From NCBI GenBank assembly GCA_916048095.2, contig OU696588.1, positions 6,074,501 to 6,138,500 on the forward strand: a stretch of DNA of 64,000 bases, read 5' to 3'. Of this stretch, positions 11,683 through 22,996 are shown piece after piece (position 1 is the first letter of the stretch; every line of letters begins with the position of its first letter). This DNA comes from Sacculina carcini (taxonomy: Eukaryota > Arthropoda > Thecostraca > Sacculinidae). Below the pieces are notes generated by a model. The model was not told where the DNA came from and made no database searches. It was given only the letters and a program-made list of their open reading frames with translations. Position numbers and translations under genes: made by a program.

Positions 11683-12628
11683 AGTAAGTAAGTTTATTGG
11701 TCACTCATACAAGCAGTTCAGTCAATAGTACGTGTACACGAGTACGTATACACGACATAAAAGCACATGTGACAATAGTCCGACAAGCTCGCGCTTCTTT
11801 TCGGACTGATACTTAAACACTAAGCAAGACTACTACTATTTGCTAGCTAGCGCCACAGTCATTCTGGTATTTATATAGTCGACAACAATCATATATAGAT
11901 CACACGCAAGATGAATACACATGCATACACGCAGGCTTGTATGCACACTCGCACGCATGTACATTCATACAGACGCATTTAAATAGTTTCATATAAACAC
12001 ACAATCACATATACATGCACATAGATAAGCATCACGCTACACTGGAGTATTGTTTGGCCAGTAAATGTTTTCTTAACTTTTTTTTTGAATTTGTTAAATC
12101 TTCCTTCTATAAGAAGTTGTTTTATCTCTGACGGCAGACCGTGGAATATTTTTGTTCCGTCGTATATAATACTGTTCTTGTATATTTGTGTTCTATATGA
12201 CGGTACTTCCAGGTCTATGTTGTTTGATCTTGTCAGTCTTTCCCTGTTCAGCAATTGAAACGGTGATCCACACCGTATTGTTTTATGTATCAGCAATACT
12301 GCGAAGTATTGGCGTATGGAGTTAATGTTCAGTATGTTTTTGTTGTGATAAACTTGTTCCGTTGATTGGTACTTTTTCATGAAGTAAATGCACCGGAGGA
12401 ACCTGTTTTGTGCAATTTGTATAGTTTTGAGAAAACTTGGCCAAGTGCTCGCCCATATTGATACACAGTAAGTTGTATGTGGGTAGAAGAGTGAATAGTA
12501 CAGGCTCATCATTAAGTCTGCAGATAAATTGTGTCTTGTGCGATAAAATATACCAGTAATTTTTGAGAGTTTGCTGCCAACTTCCTCAATTTGATGTCTC
12601 CAATTTAAATTTTCGTCAATGTATAATC
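11683..12628 (-). mobile_element. LINE W, 3' segment (RT C-terminus and tail)
   Basis: On the minus strand this is the last part of a LINE ORF2. The frame at 12512-11979 encodes PHTTYCVSIW, IAQNRFLRCIYF and LPSEIKQLL, typical of CR1/L2/Jockey-like RT C-termini. The 3' end is CCAATAAACTTACTTAC, with TTAC repeats. The coding sequence is cut at 12628 by the BEL/Pao element and resumes at 19687. Confidence 0.8.
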
Positions 12629-13323
12629 TGTTAGAATTTCATGAAGGAATATGACAGATGAACGGAAACAACTTTATTGAACGTACTCCAAACTCAATTT
12701 TAACTCCTGATTACAACACACTCTCACGGTATAAACTTCCACACGCACTCTCGCAATGCAATCTGCACACTCTCACAATATAAACTTCCAGACAGTTACT
12801 CTCGCAATACAAATTATATCAACTTACATAGAGATAATGCGCTTATAATTGACAATATGAACAAAGGTGGTTTGTGAAAATCGTCCTCTCACGGGACGGT
12901 CACCAGCGAAGTCGTCACTGCCGCCCGTACCCTTGATGTGGTAGACAGAAGTGGAGTAACGTACCAATGTTGACAATATCGAACAAGTTGACAATAAGGT
13001 ACCACAAGCGATCGAGATCAAGCGATCAAGTTGAAATTTGTTGACAATAGATTAGTTGAAAATTGACTGATTTGACAATGAAAAATGACAATTGAAGTTT
13101 GACCGGTTTACACACTCCAAGACAACCAACCACCAATTCCTTTCATGCGCCAACTTTGTATATCGCGATCCACTCGGATATTTTGTGACGTCATATAAGT
13201 TCAATAAATTGGACTTGAATGAAAATTATATCTGAAAGCAGTGAACGGAAATGAAATATGAAATTAAGAGGCGGAATGAATTGGGAATGAGTTGAAATGA
13301 TACTTTTGAAGAGAATTTCCACA
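12629..13323 (-). repeat. BEL/Pao 3' LTR
   Basis: This 695-bp direct repeat is nearly identical to 18992-19686. The minus-strand start, TGTGGAAATTC, follows the purine-rich tract. Confidence 0.93.
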
Positions 13324-13406
13324 CCCTCCCCACACAAAAAATGGAGTCATGTAGAATAATTGAGCAATTGCTGTCTCATAGACCCATTCACTGAAACAAT
13401 TGGAAG

Positions 13407-16400
13407 TTACAGTTGGTCTGCGTCAATCAGACCTTTGACGAGTTGACCCTGCCTGACCGCGGCGTCTCGCCTAGGTCGGGCGTGCATCGTAGTTTTTTCT
13501 GATCTTTTTTGCGACACTGGAGGTGAACTACCGCTATGTGTTGCCTGTATCTCCAAGGGATATAGATGTTTGATTGAGTAATGAGCAGAGGCATTGTGCG
13601 GCACCTTAATGACTGCACTGCGCACCTTGCCATCATCACCGTAAACAAGTCTCACGACACGTCCCATTAACCAATGCACTTTCGGTCTATCCTTCGTGTT
13701 CACAAGAACAATATCATCGATTCTGATTCTGTTTGTCCAGTCAGCTTCATGAACATCACGACTGGTCTCTCTCAGACTTAGAAGGTAAGACGAGTACCAC
13801 ATTGCCTTGAAATCCTCAAACAATTTGACCTGACGCTGAAATGTTTCATTGAGTTCTTTCTGTGTTGGATTGACGGCATCATGTGGAGACCACAATGTAT
13901 CAGCGGCACCGACATTATTGACCAACTGCAGGTGAGGGCTTGTGTGAATCTTCAACATCATGTTCGGCGTCAAAGCGACGATTTCGTCAATCTCTGAGAA
14001 CAAATATGTTATCGGTCGGTTGTTGATGGCGTTTTGTATATCTGACAAGTAAAGAATCAAATCGTTGAAAGTTAGTTTCCGCTTGCCGATCGACTTGTAT
14101 AGACACTGTTTAAGTGTACGAATCTGGCGTTCGTATATGCCTCCAACCCAACTTGCATATGCTGGGATAGTATCATGTCGGATACAGTGATCGGTCAAGT
14201 GAGATCTGAATTCATCGAATATCGAAGCATCCTTAAGAAACGCAAGTCCCGCCTTGAAATACGATGCGTTATCAGAATATACAGACTCTGGAATGACATG
14301 TGAATTACAAAATCGCTTAAAGGATTCAACAAACGACTTTGCCGTTAAATCATGAACAACTTCTATATGCACTGCGCGAATTGCCATACACGTATAGAGA
14401 GCCACATACACCTTGGTTGAACCACCAGAAGAATCGAACACATGCAATGGTCCTGTGTAATCCACCGCTGTGTGAAGGAACGGTTTGATGAGACGCAATC
14501 TTTCCCTAGGCAGATTGGTTAACTTGGGGTATTGAAATGCGAAGGCATTGAGCTTCGTACACGTGACACACTTTCCGATAATCGACTTTACTACTTGTCT
14601 TCCCGACGGAATCCAGTAACCCTGTTGTCTCACATGTGCTAGTGTAGTGCCTATCCCCAAATGTTTGCATTTCACATGATAATCTTCGACGATGAGGCGA
14701 GTCAGATGATGATGTTTGTCCAACAATATAGGATTCAGTACACCATAGCTATATGTGTTGAGACGGTTAATTCGACCTTTAGCTCTCAAAATTCCATTTT
14801 CGTCTACAAATAAGTTGAGGTCCCGGATCAACGGCGTTACTTTTTCTTCACCCGTAGTCAGGTACAACAACTCTTGATGAAACGAATCCGCTTGCATGTC
14901 TCTGATCAGCAGATGTATAGGTCTGTGTGAGGCCACTTCTTTGCGCCTTAAACGATTGACAAAACGCAAAACCAATCGAGTAATGCGTAAGAGCTTGCTC
15001 CAAGTGGAGTAACGAGTCGCGTCCATCAGGCGCTCTTGAATGTTCGGCTTAGTGTGTGTCACTGTTCCATTGTGACACTGTACTGCACGACAATTCGAAG
15101 AATATGAACTGATTGTTGGGTCGCTCAAAAACTCGGGACCCTTGAGCCAAAACAGCAAGCGCTTGTTGAATTCTTTGAAAGTGATACCCCTCGTGACAAG
15201 ATCTGCTGGGTTGCTCGCCGTTTCTACATATTGAAATTGAATATTGAAACCATTTTTGTTGAACTCTTCTTGCATGCTTTTCACCTCTCTAACTCGGTTG
15301 AGGGTGAATTTGTTTTTAGTCTTGCACCCGGTGTCTATCCAATGTAGTACCACTTGGGCATCAACCCAAATGTGAACGCTACCGACACGAGCAAAACAAT
15401 GTGTCAAAAATGACAATGAAGACAACGCAAGATGAACAGCCAGTAGCTCTATCTGAGGAATGCTTCTTTTGGCCGGTGCGATTCGTGACTTGGCAAATAC
15501 CAATCCGCTCAAACTCTCGACTAAAGCATAACAACAAAACCCATAAGCATCTTGACTACCGTCAGTAAAAATGTGCAGTTGGACTTCTTTCTCGTCCGCA
15601 TCAACTACCATCCTCGGAAGAGATATATCCTTGAGTAAACACAGTTCACAACGAATCTTTATCCAAGAGAGAGTCAACTCTTCCGATAACGCTTCATCCC
15701 ATTCTACTCCCAGTTCCCACAGTTGTTTGACAAACAGGCGACCTGTGATTGTTACAGGAACCAACAATGACAGGGGGTCGTATATACGACTCACATCACT
15801 GAGAACCAACCGTTTAGTTGGTGGTTTTGAGCTCAAGTTAAAAACCGATAAAGACAACAAATCGTTTACTGGATCATATTGGTACCCCAACAATTTTTCT
15901 GAAGCTTCTCCATGCTGAGTGTGCATCTCATCACTCACCATTTGCTCTCGCAATGAGGAATCATTAGTTGTCCATGAACGCAAGTTAAATCCTGCTTCAG
16001 CCATAATGCGTCGTGCACCACGATAGACAGAGGCTAGTTTATCTCTATTCGATGTAGCGTATATCAAATTATCCACATATAAATGTGTTTTCAACACATC
16101 AGCTACCTCGTTGAAACTGAAACCATTGAGGTGAAACATCAAAACACGAGACAATACGAAAGGGCTACAATTTAGTCCAAAAATCAATGTTCGAAATCGA
16201 TACATTTTGATGACATCATTTTCTTCCCATAGGAAGGAAAACCGGTTCTTGTCTTCTTCGCTCTTAAGATAAATCTGTAAAAACGCCTTCTCAATATCGG
16301 CAACTACCGTGAACTTGGCATTTCTGAATTTCAAAATCAACTGAACCAAATTGTTCATCAAATCTACACCTTGGAAGCAAGCTTCATTGAGGGAAGGCTT

Positions 16401-18899
16401 CGATTTATCCGACTTATAACTGCAATTGAATACTGGTCGCAGTTTTGTGGTGATTCGATCGTCTTCTTTGACCACAGGATGATGTGGTATACACACAACA
16501 CCTGGTTTACTCTCACATGGGATCTCTTCAATGACACCTAGTTGTCGCATGTTTTCGAACACCTTGGTGTATTCTTCAACTAGTCCACTCTTCCTGAGTG
16601 ACGTAATGACCCTTTTCAAACACGCCTTTGCGGCATGAAATGACGGCGGTACATCTTTGATACGTTCGGAAAACGGAATATCTACGAAATATTTTCCTCT
16701 GATCTTCTCAATTGAATTGTCGAATCGTTCGATGAAAGTGTCGTCCACTATGCACTTATCACATTCAAGTCCAACACCTTCTAGCGTGAACATCTTAGTG
16801 AGTTCCTCGTCCAGGTACTGATCCACCATATCACGACACTGATCTTGGACACGATTGAGTACAACATTGACAGATGTGGGTTGTTCATCAAACAACGTGG
16901 ATTGAAGGCGGCCTTCACCTGATGGGGTCCTTCGCAAAACTGATGAACTCAAGTAGTTAACGTCTCCAAATAGAACAAGCCCATCAGGAACAACATAAGC
17001 GACGCCTTCCTTGATTGGTGTCGTCTGTAGTGGTGACAAATATCCCAAAAGATTTGCCCCCAGCAAACACTGAAATCCACTTATTCGATCATTTTGAATG
17101 TTTCGATAAAATGAATCTGCAAACTTAACGCCATCAGATTTCAAGTTTTGAATCAGATTGTACACACCTGGAACTTCATAGTCCAAATTCATGTCGCGGT
17201 CAACGAAGAATTCCGTGACCAAACTATTTTTTGGTGTCACGTGCACACCACAACGTGTGACCCCAAATGATTTAGATTTCTGGCCTATGAAGGTACGCAC
17301 TTCCAAACTGGTGTGTAGCTGAACAGTGAGGTCCAACCGATCTACCAGATCTTGACTGATGTAAGATGCCTGCGATCCGGGATCTACCAGACAACGTACA
17401 ATTTCTGAGTCCCCGTTCTCCTTGTACATTAGAACAGATATGGATGGTAGTAGCGAATCGCTGCCTGATATGCTACTGTTGGTCAACAAGCAAAGATTGT
17501 TTGAAGTAATTCGACTGTTTTCTTGCTGACACAATGCTGTGATGTGTTTGGGACTTTGGCATTTCCCACATGGATACGAAAGACCATGTTTCTGAGCAGG
17601 ACATTTCAACACGTCATGAGTGCCACTACACTTCGTGCACAACCCCAGTTGATTTAGACGTTTGATGCGCTTGTCAACCGTACTGTACACTTCGCACTGC
17701 ACCATCGTATGCAACTCACTACACAATTTGCACGGTTTGGTCTTTGAAACGCCTACTTGCGTCTTTGACGATGTCGGATTTGACTCTTGTTGGCTTGACA
17801 CCCCAACATTGCGTAGACTTGTTGATTTGTCTCCCAACGTTGTATTGAACGACTGGACTGTGTAGCTTGCTGGCTGAGTATCAATCTGTTTCTCTCTGCT
17901 ACCATGCCACTGTTTCTTTACAGACGCTTTGATTGCAGGATGCTTGGAATGATTGTCTTGTTTCTCGAGTGCACGTATGGTACGTGCCGAATGTTCCAAC
18001 AGTTGACGTATTGACGGATAATCCGTGCCGAGAAACAGACTAAGCCTGAGTTTGAAATTGCTGGGCAGTTTCCTCATCAATAAGTGACTAAGCAGCTTGC
18101 AGCCCAGACTGTGGTCGTCCAGAGCATTCAGATTGTGATTTTGTAACTCATGAACCGTTGATCGAACAATATGAATGAATTGCTGAAGAGATCTAAAATC
18201 AAACTCGGCAGGAGCTCTCAGACTGGTAATTGTCTTCAACAAACGCTCAACTACAACATCTTCGTCCATATACTCCTTCTTGAGAAACTCCAACGCAGTG
18301 CTGTAGTTAGCATCGTGATTTGAAAGATGTTTTATCATATCATACGCTTCACCACGCAAGTACGTTTTCAAATAGATCAGTTTGATGGAATCAGTGTATT
18401 CTGGTCTAGTACCGATCAAATCATCAAATAATCTTATGAAATCGCTGAACTGTGCGAAATCGGAAGATCCACTGAACAGGGGCAACTTGACCTCCTGCGG
18501 TTTGACATGATTAATTTTCTCATTCGTTGACTCAATCGATGTAGATCGCTTGAGGTGTGATATGTGCTCCCTGACATTTAGTTGAAACTCAATATGAGTG
18601 TTAATTTCCCTCAAGCATTCATTAGGTGATTTTGACGATTGAAGTATAGTGTTGATACCATCGTTGAATGTGTCAAGGCGTTTCAACTTGTCGTTAACCC
18701 AGCTTAACTGTTCTGACACAAACGTTGGATCGTAATCGGAACTGTCCAATCTCGTCATGAGCATGTGAATTTCATGCTGAAGCACCTCTCGTTTTCGTAG
18801 TTGAGTGTCTAGTTCCGGTGGATTCACCATGCAATCCAGCTGGGGTGGTTCTGGTGATTTATCGCGAATATCACTAACCTGCTGAACACTCATGTTCAA
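13407..18899 (-). CDS. BEL/Pao gag-pol polyprotein
   Basis: A single 1830-codon frame contains all expected parts in BEL/Pao order. These are an N-terminal coiled region and gag domain (DUF1759-like, about 100-330), two Cys/His knuckles (about 390 and 425), an aspartic protease of the DUF1758 type (VDPGSQASYIS, about 510), reverse transcriptase (core near 940), RNase H (HIFTDGSQDAYGF, about 1108), an integrase zinc-binding region (about 1395-1445), the integrase core (from about 1480), and a C-terminal DUF5641-like domain (about 1730). The order and the DUF1759/DUF1758/DUF5641 trio identify BEL/Pao rather than Gypsy or Copia. No envelope gene is seen. Confidence 0.93.
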   Translation of the reverse strand: MNMSVQQVSDIRDKSPEPPQLDCMVNPPELDTQLRKREVLQHEIHMLMTRLDSSDYDPTFVSEQLSWVNDKLKRLDTFNDGINTILQSSKSPNECLREINTHIEFQLNVREHISHLKRSTSIESTNEKINHVKPQEVKLPLFSGSSDFAQFSDFIRLFDDLIGTRPEYTDSIKLIYLKTYLRGEAYDMIKHLSNHDANYSTALEFLKKEYMDEDVVVERLLKTITSLRAPAEFDFRSLQQFIHIVRSTVHELQNHNLNALDDHSLGCKLLSHLLMRKLPSNFKLRLSLFLGTDYPSIRQLLEHSARTIRALEKQDNHSKHPAIKASVKKQWHGSREKQIDTQPASYTVQSFNTTLGDKSTSLRNVGVSSQQESNPTSSKTQVGVSKTKPCKLCSELHTMVQCEVYSTVDKRIKRLNQLGLCTKCSGTHDVLKCPAQKHGLSYPCGKCQSPKHITALCQQENSRITSNNLCLLTNSSISGSDSLLPSISVLMYKENGDSEIVRCLVDPGSQASYISQDLVDRLDLTVQLHTSLEVRTFIGQKSKSFGVTRCGVHVTPKNSLVTEFFVDRDMNLDYEVPGVYNLIQNLKSDGVKFADSFYRNIQNDRISGFQCLLGANLLGYLSPLQTTPIKEGVAYVVPDGLVLFGDVNYLSSSVLRRTPSGEGRLQSTLFDEQPTSVNVVLNRVQDQCRDMVDQYLDEELTKMFTLEGVGLECDKCIVDDTFIERFDNSIEKIRGKYFVDIPFSERIKDVPPSFHAAKACLKRVITSLRKSGLVEEYTKVFENMRQLGVIEEIPCESKPGVVCIPHHPVVKEDDRITTKLRPVFNCSYKSDKSKPSLNEACFQGVDLMNNLVQLILKFRNAKFTVVADIEKAFLQIYLKSEEDKNRFSFLWEENDVIKMYRFRTLIFGLNCSPFVLSRVLMFHLNGFSFNEVADVLKTHLYVDNLIYATSNRDKLASVYRGARRIMAEAGFNLRSWTTNDSSLREQMVSDEMHTQHGEASEKLLGYQYDPVNDLLSLSVFNLSSKPPTKRLVLSDVSRIYDPLSLLVPVTITGRLFVKQLWELGVEWDEALSEELTLSWIKIRCELCLLKDISLPRMVVDADEKEVQLHIFTDGSQDAYGFCCYALVESLSGLVFAKSRIAPAKRSIPQIELLAVHLALSSLSFLTHCFARVGSVHIWVDAQVVLHWIDTGCKTKNKFTLNRVREVKSMQEEFNKNGFNIQFQYVETASNPADLVTRGITFKEFNKRLLFWLKGPEFLSDPTISSYSSNCRAVQCHNGTVTHTKPNIQERLMDATRYSTWSKLLRITRLVLRFVNRLRRKEVASHRPIHLLIRDMQADSFHQELLYLTTGEEKVTPLIRDLNLFVDENGILRAKGRINRLNTYSYGVLNPILLDKHHHLTRLIVEDYHVKCKHLGIGTTLAHVRQQGYWIPSGRQVVKSIIGKCVTCTKLNAFAFQYPKLTNLPRERLRLIKPFLHTAVDYTGPLHVFDSSGGSTKVYVALYTCMAIRAVHIEVVHDLTAKSFVESFKRFCNSHVIPESVYSDNASYFKAGLAFLKDASIFDEFRSHLTDHCIRHDTIPAYASWVGGIYERQIRTLKQCLYKSIGKRKLTFNDLILYLSDIQNAINNRPITYLFSEIDEIVALTPNMMLKIHTSPHLQLVNNVGAADTLWSPHDAVNPTQKELNETFQRQVKLFEDFKAMWYSSYLLSLRETSRDVHEADWTNRIRIDDIVLVNTKDRPKVHWLMGRVVRLVYGDDGKVRSAVIKVPHNASAHYSIKHLYPLEIQATHSGSSPPVSQKRSEKTTMHARPRRDAAVRQGQLVKGLIDADQL

Positions 18900-18991
18900 C
18901 TAACACACTACAATATTACAATTTACATACTGAAACCCCAGTTGAACGGATGAAAGGGAACAGATGAAAAAGGAAATGGGGATTTTCACAA

Positions 18992-19686
18992 TGTTAGAAT
19001 TTCATGAAGGAATATGACAGATGAACGGAAACAACTTTATTGAACGTACTCCAAACTCAATTTTAACTCCTGATTACAACACACTCTCACGGTATAAACT
19101 TCCACACGCACTCTCGCAATGCAATCTGCACACTCTCACAATATAAACTTCCAGACAGTTACTCTCGCAATACAAATTATATCAACTTACATAGAGATAA
19201 TGCGCTTATAATTGACAATATGAACAAAGGTGGTTTGTGAAAATCGTCCTCTCACGGGACGGTCACCAGCGAAGTCGTCACTGCCGCCCGTACCCTTGAT
19301 GTGGTAGACAGAAGTGGAGTAACGTACCAATGTTGACAATATCGAACAAGTTGACAATAAGGTACCACAAGCGATCGAGATCAAGCGATCAAGTTGAAAT
19401 TTGTTGACAATAGATTAGTTGAAAATTGACTGAGTTGACAATGAAAAATGACAATTGAAGTTTGACCGGTTTACACACTCCAAGACAACCAACCACCAAT
19501 TCCTTTCATGCGCCAACTTTGTATATCGCGATCCACTCGGATATTTTGTGACGTCATATAAGTTCAATAAATTGGACTTGAATGGAAATTATATCTGAAA
19601 GCAGTGAACGGAAATGAAATATGAAATTTAGAGGCGGAATGAATTGGGAATGAGTTGAAATGATACTTTTGAAGAGAATTTCCACA
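18992..19686 (-). repeat. BEL/Pao 5' LTR
   Basis: This 695-bp LTR is the partner of 12629-13323. A short leader separates it from the polyprotein start at 18899. Confidence 0.93.
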
Positions 19687-20894
19687 AATCCAAGGAATTT
19701 GGTATGTTTTACCATGGATATAGGTTCTCCGTTGATAGATATTGCTGGAAAGTCAAATTGAAGTGATCTGTTCTTAAATAAAACACATTTTGTTTTACTG
19801 GTGTTTATTTTTAACTTATTGTCTTGTACCCATCTATTAATTTTTTCCAATTCCTCAGTTAAAGTGGTGTGCAGTTTGTCCAGTGAGTCATCTTCTAGTA
19901 ACAGAGTGGTGTCGTCTGCATAAATGGTGTAGTCAAATTTCTCGCTGGCATTTATTATGTCATTAATGAATATTAGGAACAACGTTGGCCCGAGAATTGA
20001 GCCTTGTGGAACTCCATTTTGAATAGTAAGAGCCGGCGACACCTCATTATTGCATGCGACGAACTGTTTCCTATCGCACAGGTAGCTTTTTATCAATTTT
20101 AAACAAACTCCTCTGACACCCAGGTTTTCCAGTTTGTCGTACAGAATGGTGTAATCAAGACTGTCAAAAGCCTTGGACAGATCAATGAATATACCAATGG
20201 ATATCTCTTTTTCCTCTAAGCATTTGTATACTTGATGAACGAAACTTAATATTGCTTTTTCTGTTGATCGGTTTTCTCTGAACCTAAATTGCTGCGTTAT
20301 CAACAGTTCATTTTTTTTTAAGGTAGGAGCAAAGTCTCGAGTTAATGATAGATTCAAAAATCTTGCTGAATGCGGGTAGAATTGATATTGGCCGATAGTT
20401 ATTGACTGCGGCTTTGTCCCCTGATTTGTGTACCGGTAGAACTCTTGCTGTTTTCATTTGGCGTGGGAAATAGCCGTCATTTAATGATAAATTTATTATA
20501 TGGCATAGGGGTAAGGATATGTAAGATGTTCGTACTAACAGTTTTGTTGGAATGTCGTCGTATCCGGGGGAGTTGGACTTCATTGAAGAAATCACTCTGT
20601 TGATCTCAGCTTCGGTAGTGGGTTCCATAAACATGGAGAATGTGGTTGGATGCTTCAAATAACGTCTGTGATCAGTATGTGTTTCTGGAGTTGCAAGTGA
20701 TGTTTTCAGGAAATGAGTGTTGAAGGTTGCGGCTGTGTTCGCGCATGGCGGATGCAATTCGATTGTTTGAGATTTGTTCTGTTTTCTACCCATTAGTGAA
20801 TTTAGAATAGACCATTGTTTTTTTGGGTCGTGCCTGTTCTCGGTGAGTTTGTTTTTATAGTATTGATTCTTTGCAGCACAGAGTATGGTAACTA
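19687..20894 (-). pseudogene. LINE W reverse transcriptase segment
   Basis: The minus-strand frames at 20793-20308 and 20357-19690 overlap and are offset by a frameshift near a T-run at about 20310-20320. They encode NYRPISILPAFSKIFE, RFRENRSTEKAI, IDLSKAFDSLDY, GVPQGSILGPTLF and YADDTTLL, the standard RT motifs of CR1/Jockey-superfamily LINEs. The enzyme would prime cDNA synthesis from a nicked target. BEL/Pao cuts it downstream at 19687 and a Tc1-like element cuts it upstream at 20894. Confidence 0.88.
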
Positions 20895-22996
20895 TACCAT
20901 TTACAAGTCAATTTTACAAAACTGAAAATCAATTTTACAATCGTGAAAATCAATTTTACAAAAGTGAAAATCAATTTTACAAAAGTGAAAGTCAATTTTA
21001 CAAAGCATCAACTCATTGAATATAGTTGTAACCTACCTCAACCAGTTGTAACCTATATCAAAGTTGAACAAAAATATTTTTACAATCATTCAGAGAAATT
21101 TTCAGAGAAGATCCGTTATGAATGTTTTACACATCTGTGAGATTAATATGTGAAGGTATTTGAGAAAAAATGGTGTATTCAACACACTAGCGTTCTTGTA
21201 AATGACTTTTTGTGACGCTTGTGTTATATTGGCGCTTCAAGACTATATCTCATTTATTTCTATGAATATCATTATTAGAATTAATGTCAGTTTCAATATG
21301 CTTTGATCTATTTTGCTCGACCAAAGTTAACAACAAAGTTTTACTTACAACGTCAAGTGCTGTATTGAACCTTGTGTCTGATTATTCATCATACAACACA
21401 AAACATAGGGCTATATTGTCAGTAAACGACACATGACAAATACACTAAGCAACACATGTGGAATCAACTGATCAAAAAATTAAATTTCATGTAGGTCCTC
21501 TTCTCTAGCAGCCGCATGATATAACACTTCTACTCTGGAGCAGAACGACATGGCATCTGTGGAGTGATCTTCTCCATTACCATCAGAGCCGATTCCTCCA
21601 AAGTCCTCAGCCTCATCTCGACTATGGTCAGGTCGCCTTGCCCGGGTCTTGCAGACGCTAATTGTGACACCACGCTACGTAGATGCTCTTTTACTGATGC
21701 CTTGAGGGAACTCCACAAGAGTTCAATAGGATTTAGGAGTTACGAGTACGGCGCCAGTCGCAGAACTCTGGCATTCTCGTCTTGTCTGATCACAGACTCG
21801 ATCGATGTATGAGCTGGCGCGTTATCAATAATGAATGTGGGCTTGTATACACCGTCCGTCATGCACTGGTCGACGAGTTGTCGGAAACAGGCGTTTGCTT
21901 GAACTGATTTGAATGATCCTCTTTGTGTTTCAAAGCAAATGACGATATTGTTAGTTATTGCCCCGATACATTGAACATTGCTTCCTCTGCAAGAAGTTGT
22001 AACAACCTCAGCTCTTGTACCTATTTTGGACCGGCCTTCTTTGCGTCGACAAAACAAATTGAAATTTGTTTCATCAATGTAGATTAGAGTTCTATCCTCT
22101 GAACGATGTTGAAAAAGCTCGTCCATATAAGTCTTTCTTTTTGCCTTGACCTCTGGGCGATTCATATTACCGACGTGTGGTCTGACGTTTTTCAGAGTTA
22201 TCAGCTCTCCGTTGAGCCAGTTTTATATTTTGTTCACACACACATTGACTTGAAATTCCTCAGTCAAGTGCTGTTTTAGCTCTCCCAGCGTGATGGAAGG
22301 ATTTTTTTTTATTCGCAAGAAGAAATTCTATTATCTCAGTATTCTTGCGAGATGTTGAACCTCCTTTTGGCTTCGGCTCAATCTGGTCATTTTGTAGCCA
22401 TTTGTAGTCAACTTAGCTCCTAAAGAGAGAGCTACATCTCGCCAATTTCTCCCATCTCTGTGCGCATTAACGACGCGAGGTCTGTCAGCTGCACTCACTT
22501 TGTTCTATGTCATTTTGCTAGTAATTCAAATATCAATACGGTGTTATAACAACGATCAATTATTAATACTGATTGGTACTGTTCAATAAGACTGCCAACG
22601 ATCACCAGAATTACAATGAGCTTTCAATTCAACGTGAAACAGAAATTCCTACGATATTGAAAAATATATGAACAATTCAATCGAATACATATTAAAAATA
22701 GAAACAACTTTTAAATTACATTTTAACACAAAATTCATATTTCGCAGACTGAACTTTCACTTTTGTAGAATTGATTTTCACTTTTGTAAAATTGATTTTC
22801 ACTTTTGTAAAATTGATTTTCACTTTTGTAAAATTGATTTTCACTTTTGTAAAATTGATTTTCACTTTTGTAAAATTATTTTCACTTTTGTAAAATTGAT
22901 TTTCACTTTTGTAAAATTGATTTTCACAATTGTAAAGTTGATTTTCACAATTGTAAAATTGATTTTCAGTTTTGTAAAATTGACTTGTAAATGGTA
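20895..22996 (-). mobile_element. Tc1/mariner-like DNA transposon with iterated terminal repeats
   Basis: The element is 2102 bp, flanked by TA duplications at 20893-20894 and 22997-22998. The termini are TACCATTTACAAGT and its reverse complement. Inside each end are tandem 21-bp units (GATTTTCACTTTTGTAAAAT and variants): about five on the left and about eleven on the right. A degenerate transposase lies between on the minus strand. It sits within LINE W, which reads on to either side. Confidence 0.88.
21530..22525 (-). pseudogene. Tc1-like (IS630 superfamily) transposase, broken
   Basis: The best frame (22165-21743) encodes LIYIDETNFNLF (first catalytic Asp), FIIDNAPAHTS (second Asp) and LRLAPYS; after a stop at 21740-21742 it continues LLNPIELLWSSLK, with the catalytic Glu about 33 residues after the second Asp. 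This is the DDE triad of Tc1/mariner/IS630 cut-and-paste transposases. The N-terminal part, AADRPRVVNAHRDG and WRDVALSLG, is a DNA-binding helix-turn-helix region; it carries an early stop (ATG ACA TAG) and at least one frameshift near an A-run at about 22305. Several breaks in all, so not active. DD33-34E spacing is approximate. Confidence 0.82.

Larger units (their letters stand above)
12629..19686 (-). mobile_element. BEL/Pao LTR retrotransposon, whole-looking and young
   Basis: The element is 7.06 kb on the minus strand with 695-bp LTRs at 18992-19686 (5') and 12629-13323 (3'). It begins TGTGG and ends AACA in its own orientation. A purine-rich tract (GTGTGGGGAGGG) precedes the 3' LTR. 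The LTRs differ at only about three positions, so insertion is recent. A 4-bp AATC target duplication flanks it at 12625-12628 and 19687-19690. It interrupts LINE W, which continues on both sides. One uninterrupted gag-pol frame lies between the LTRs. The element looks whole. Confidence 0.93.
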
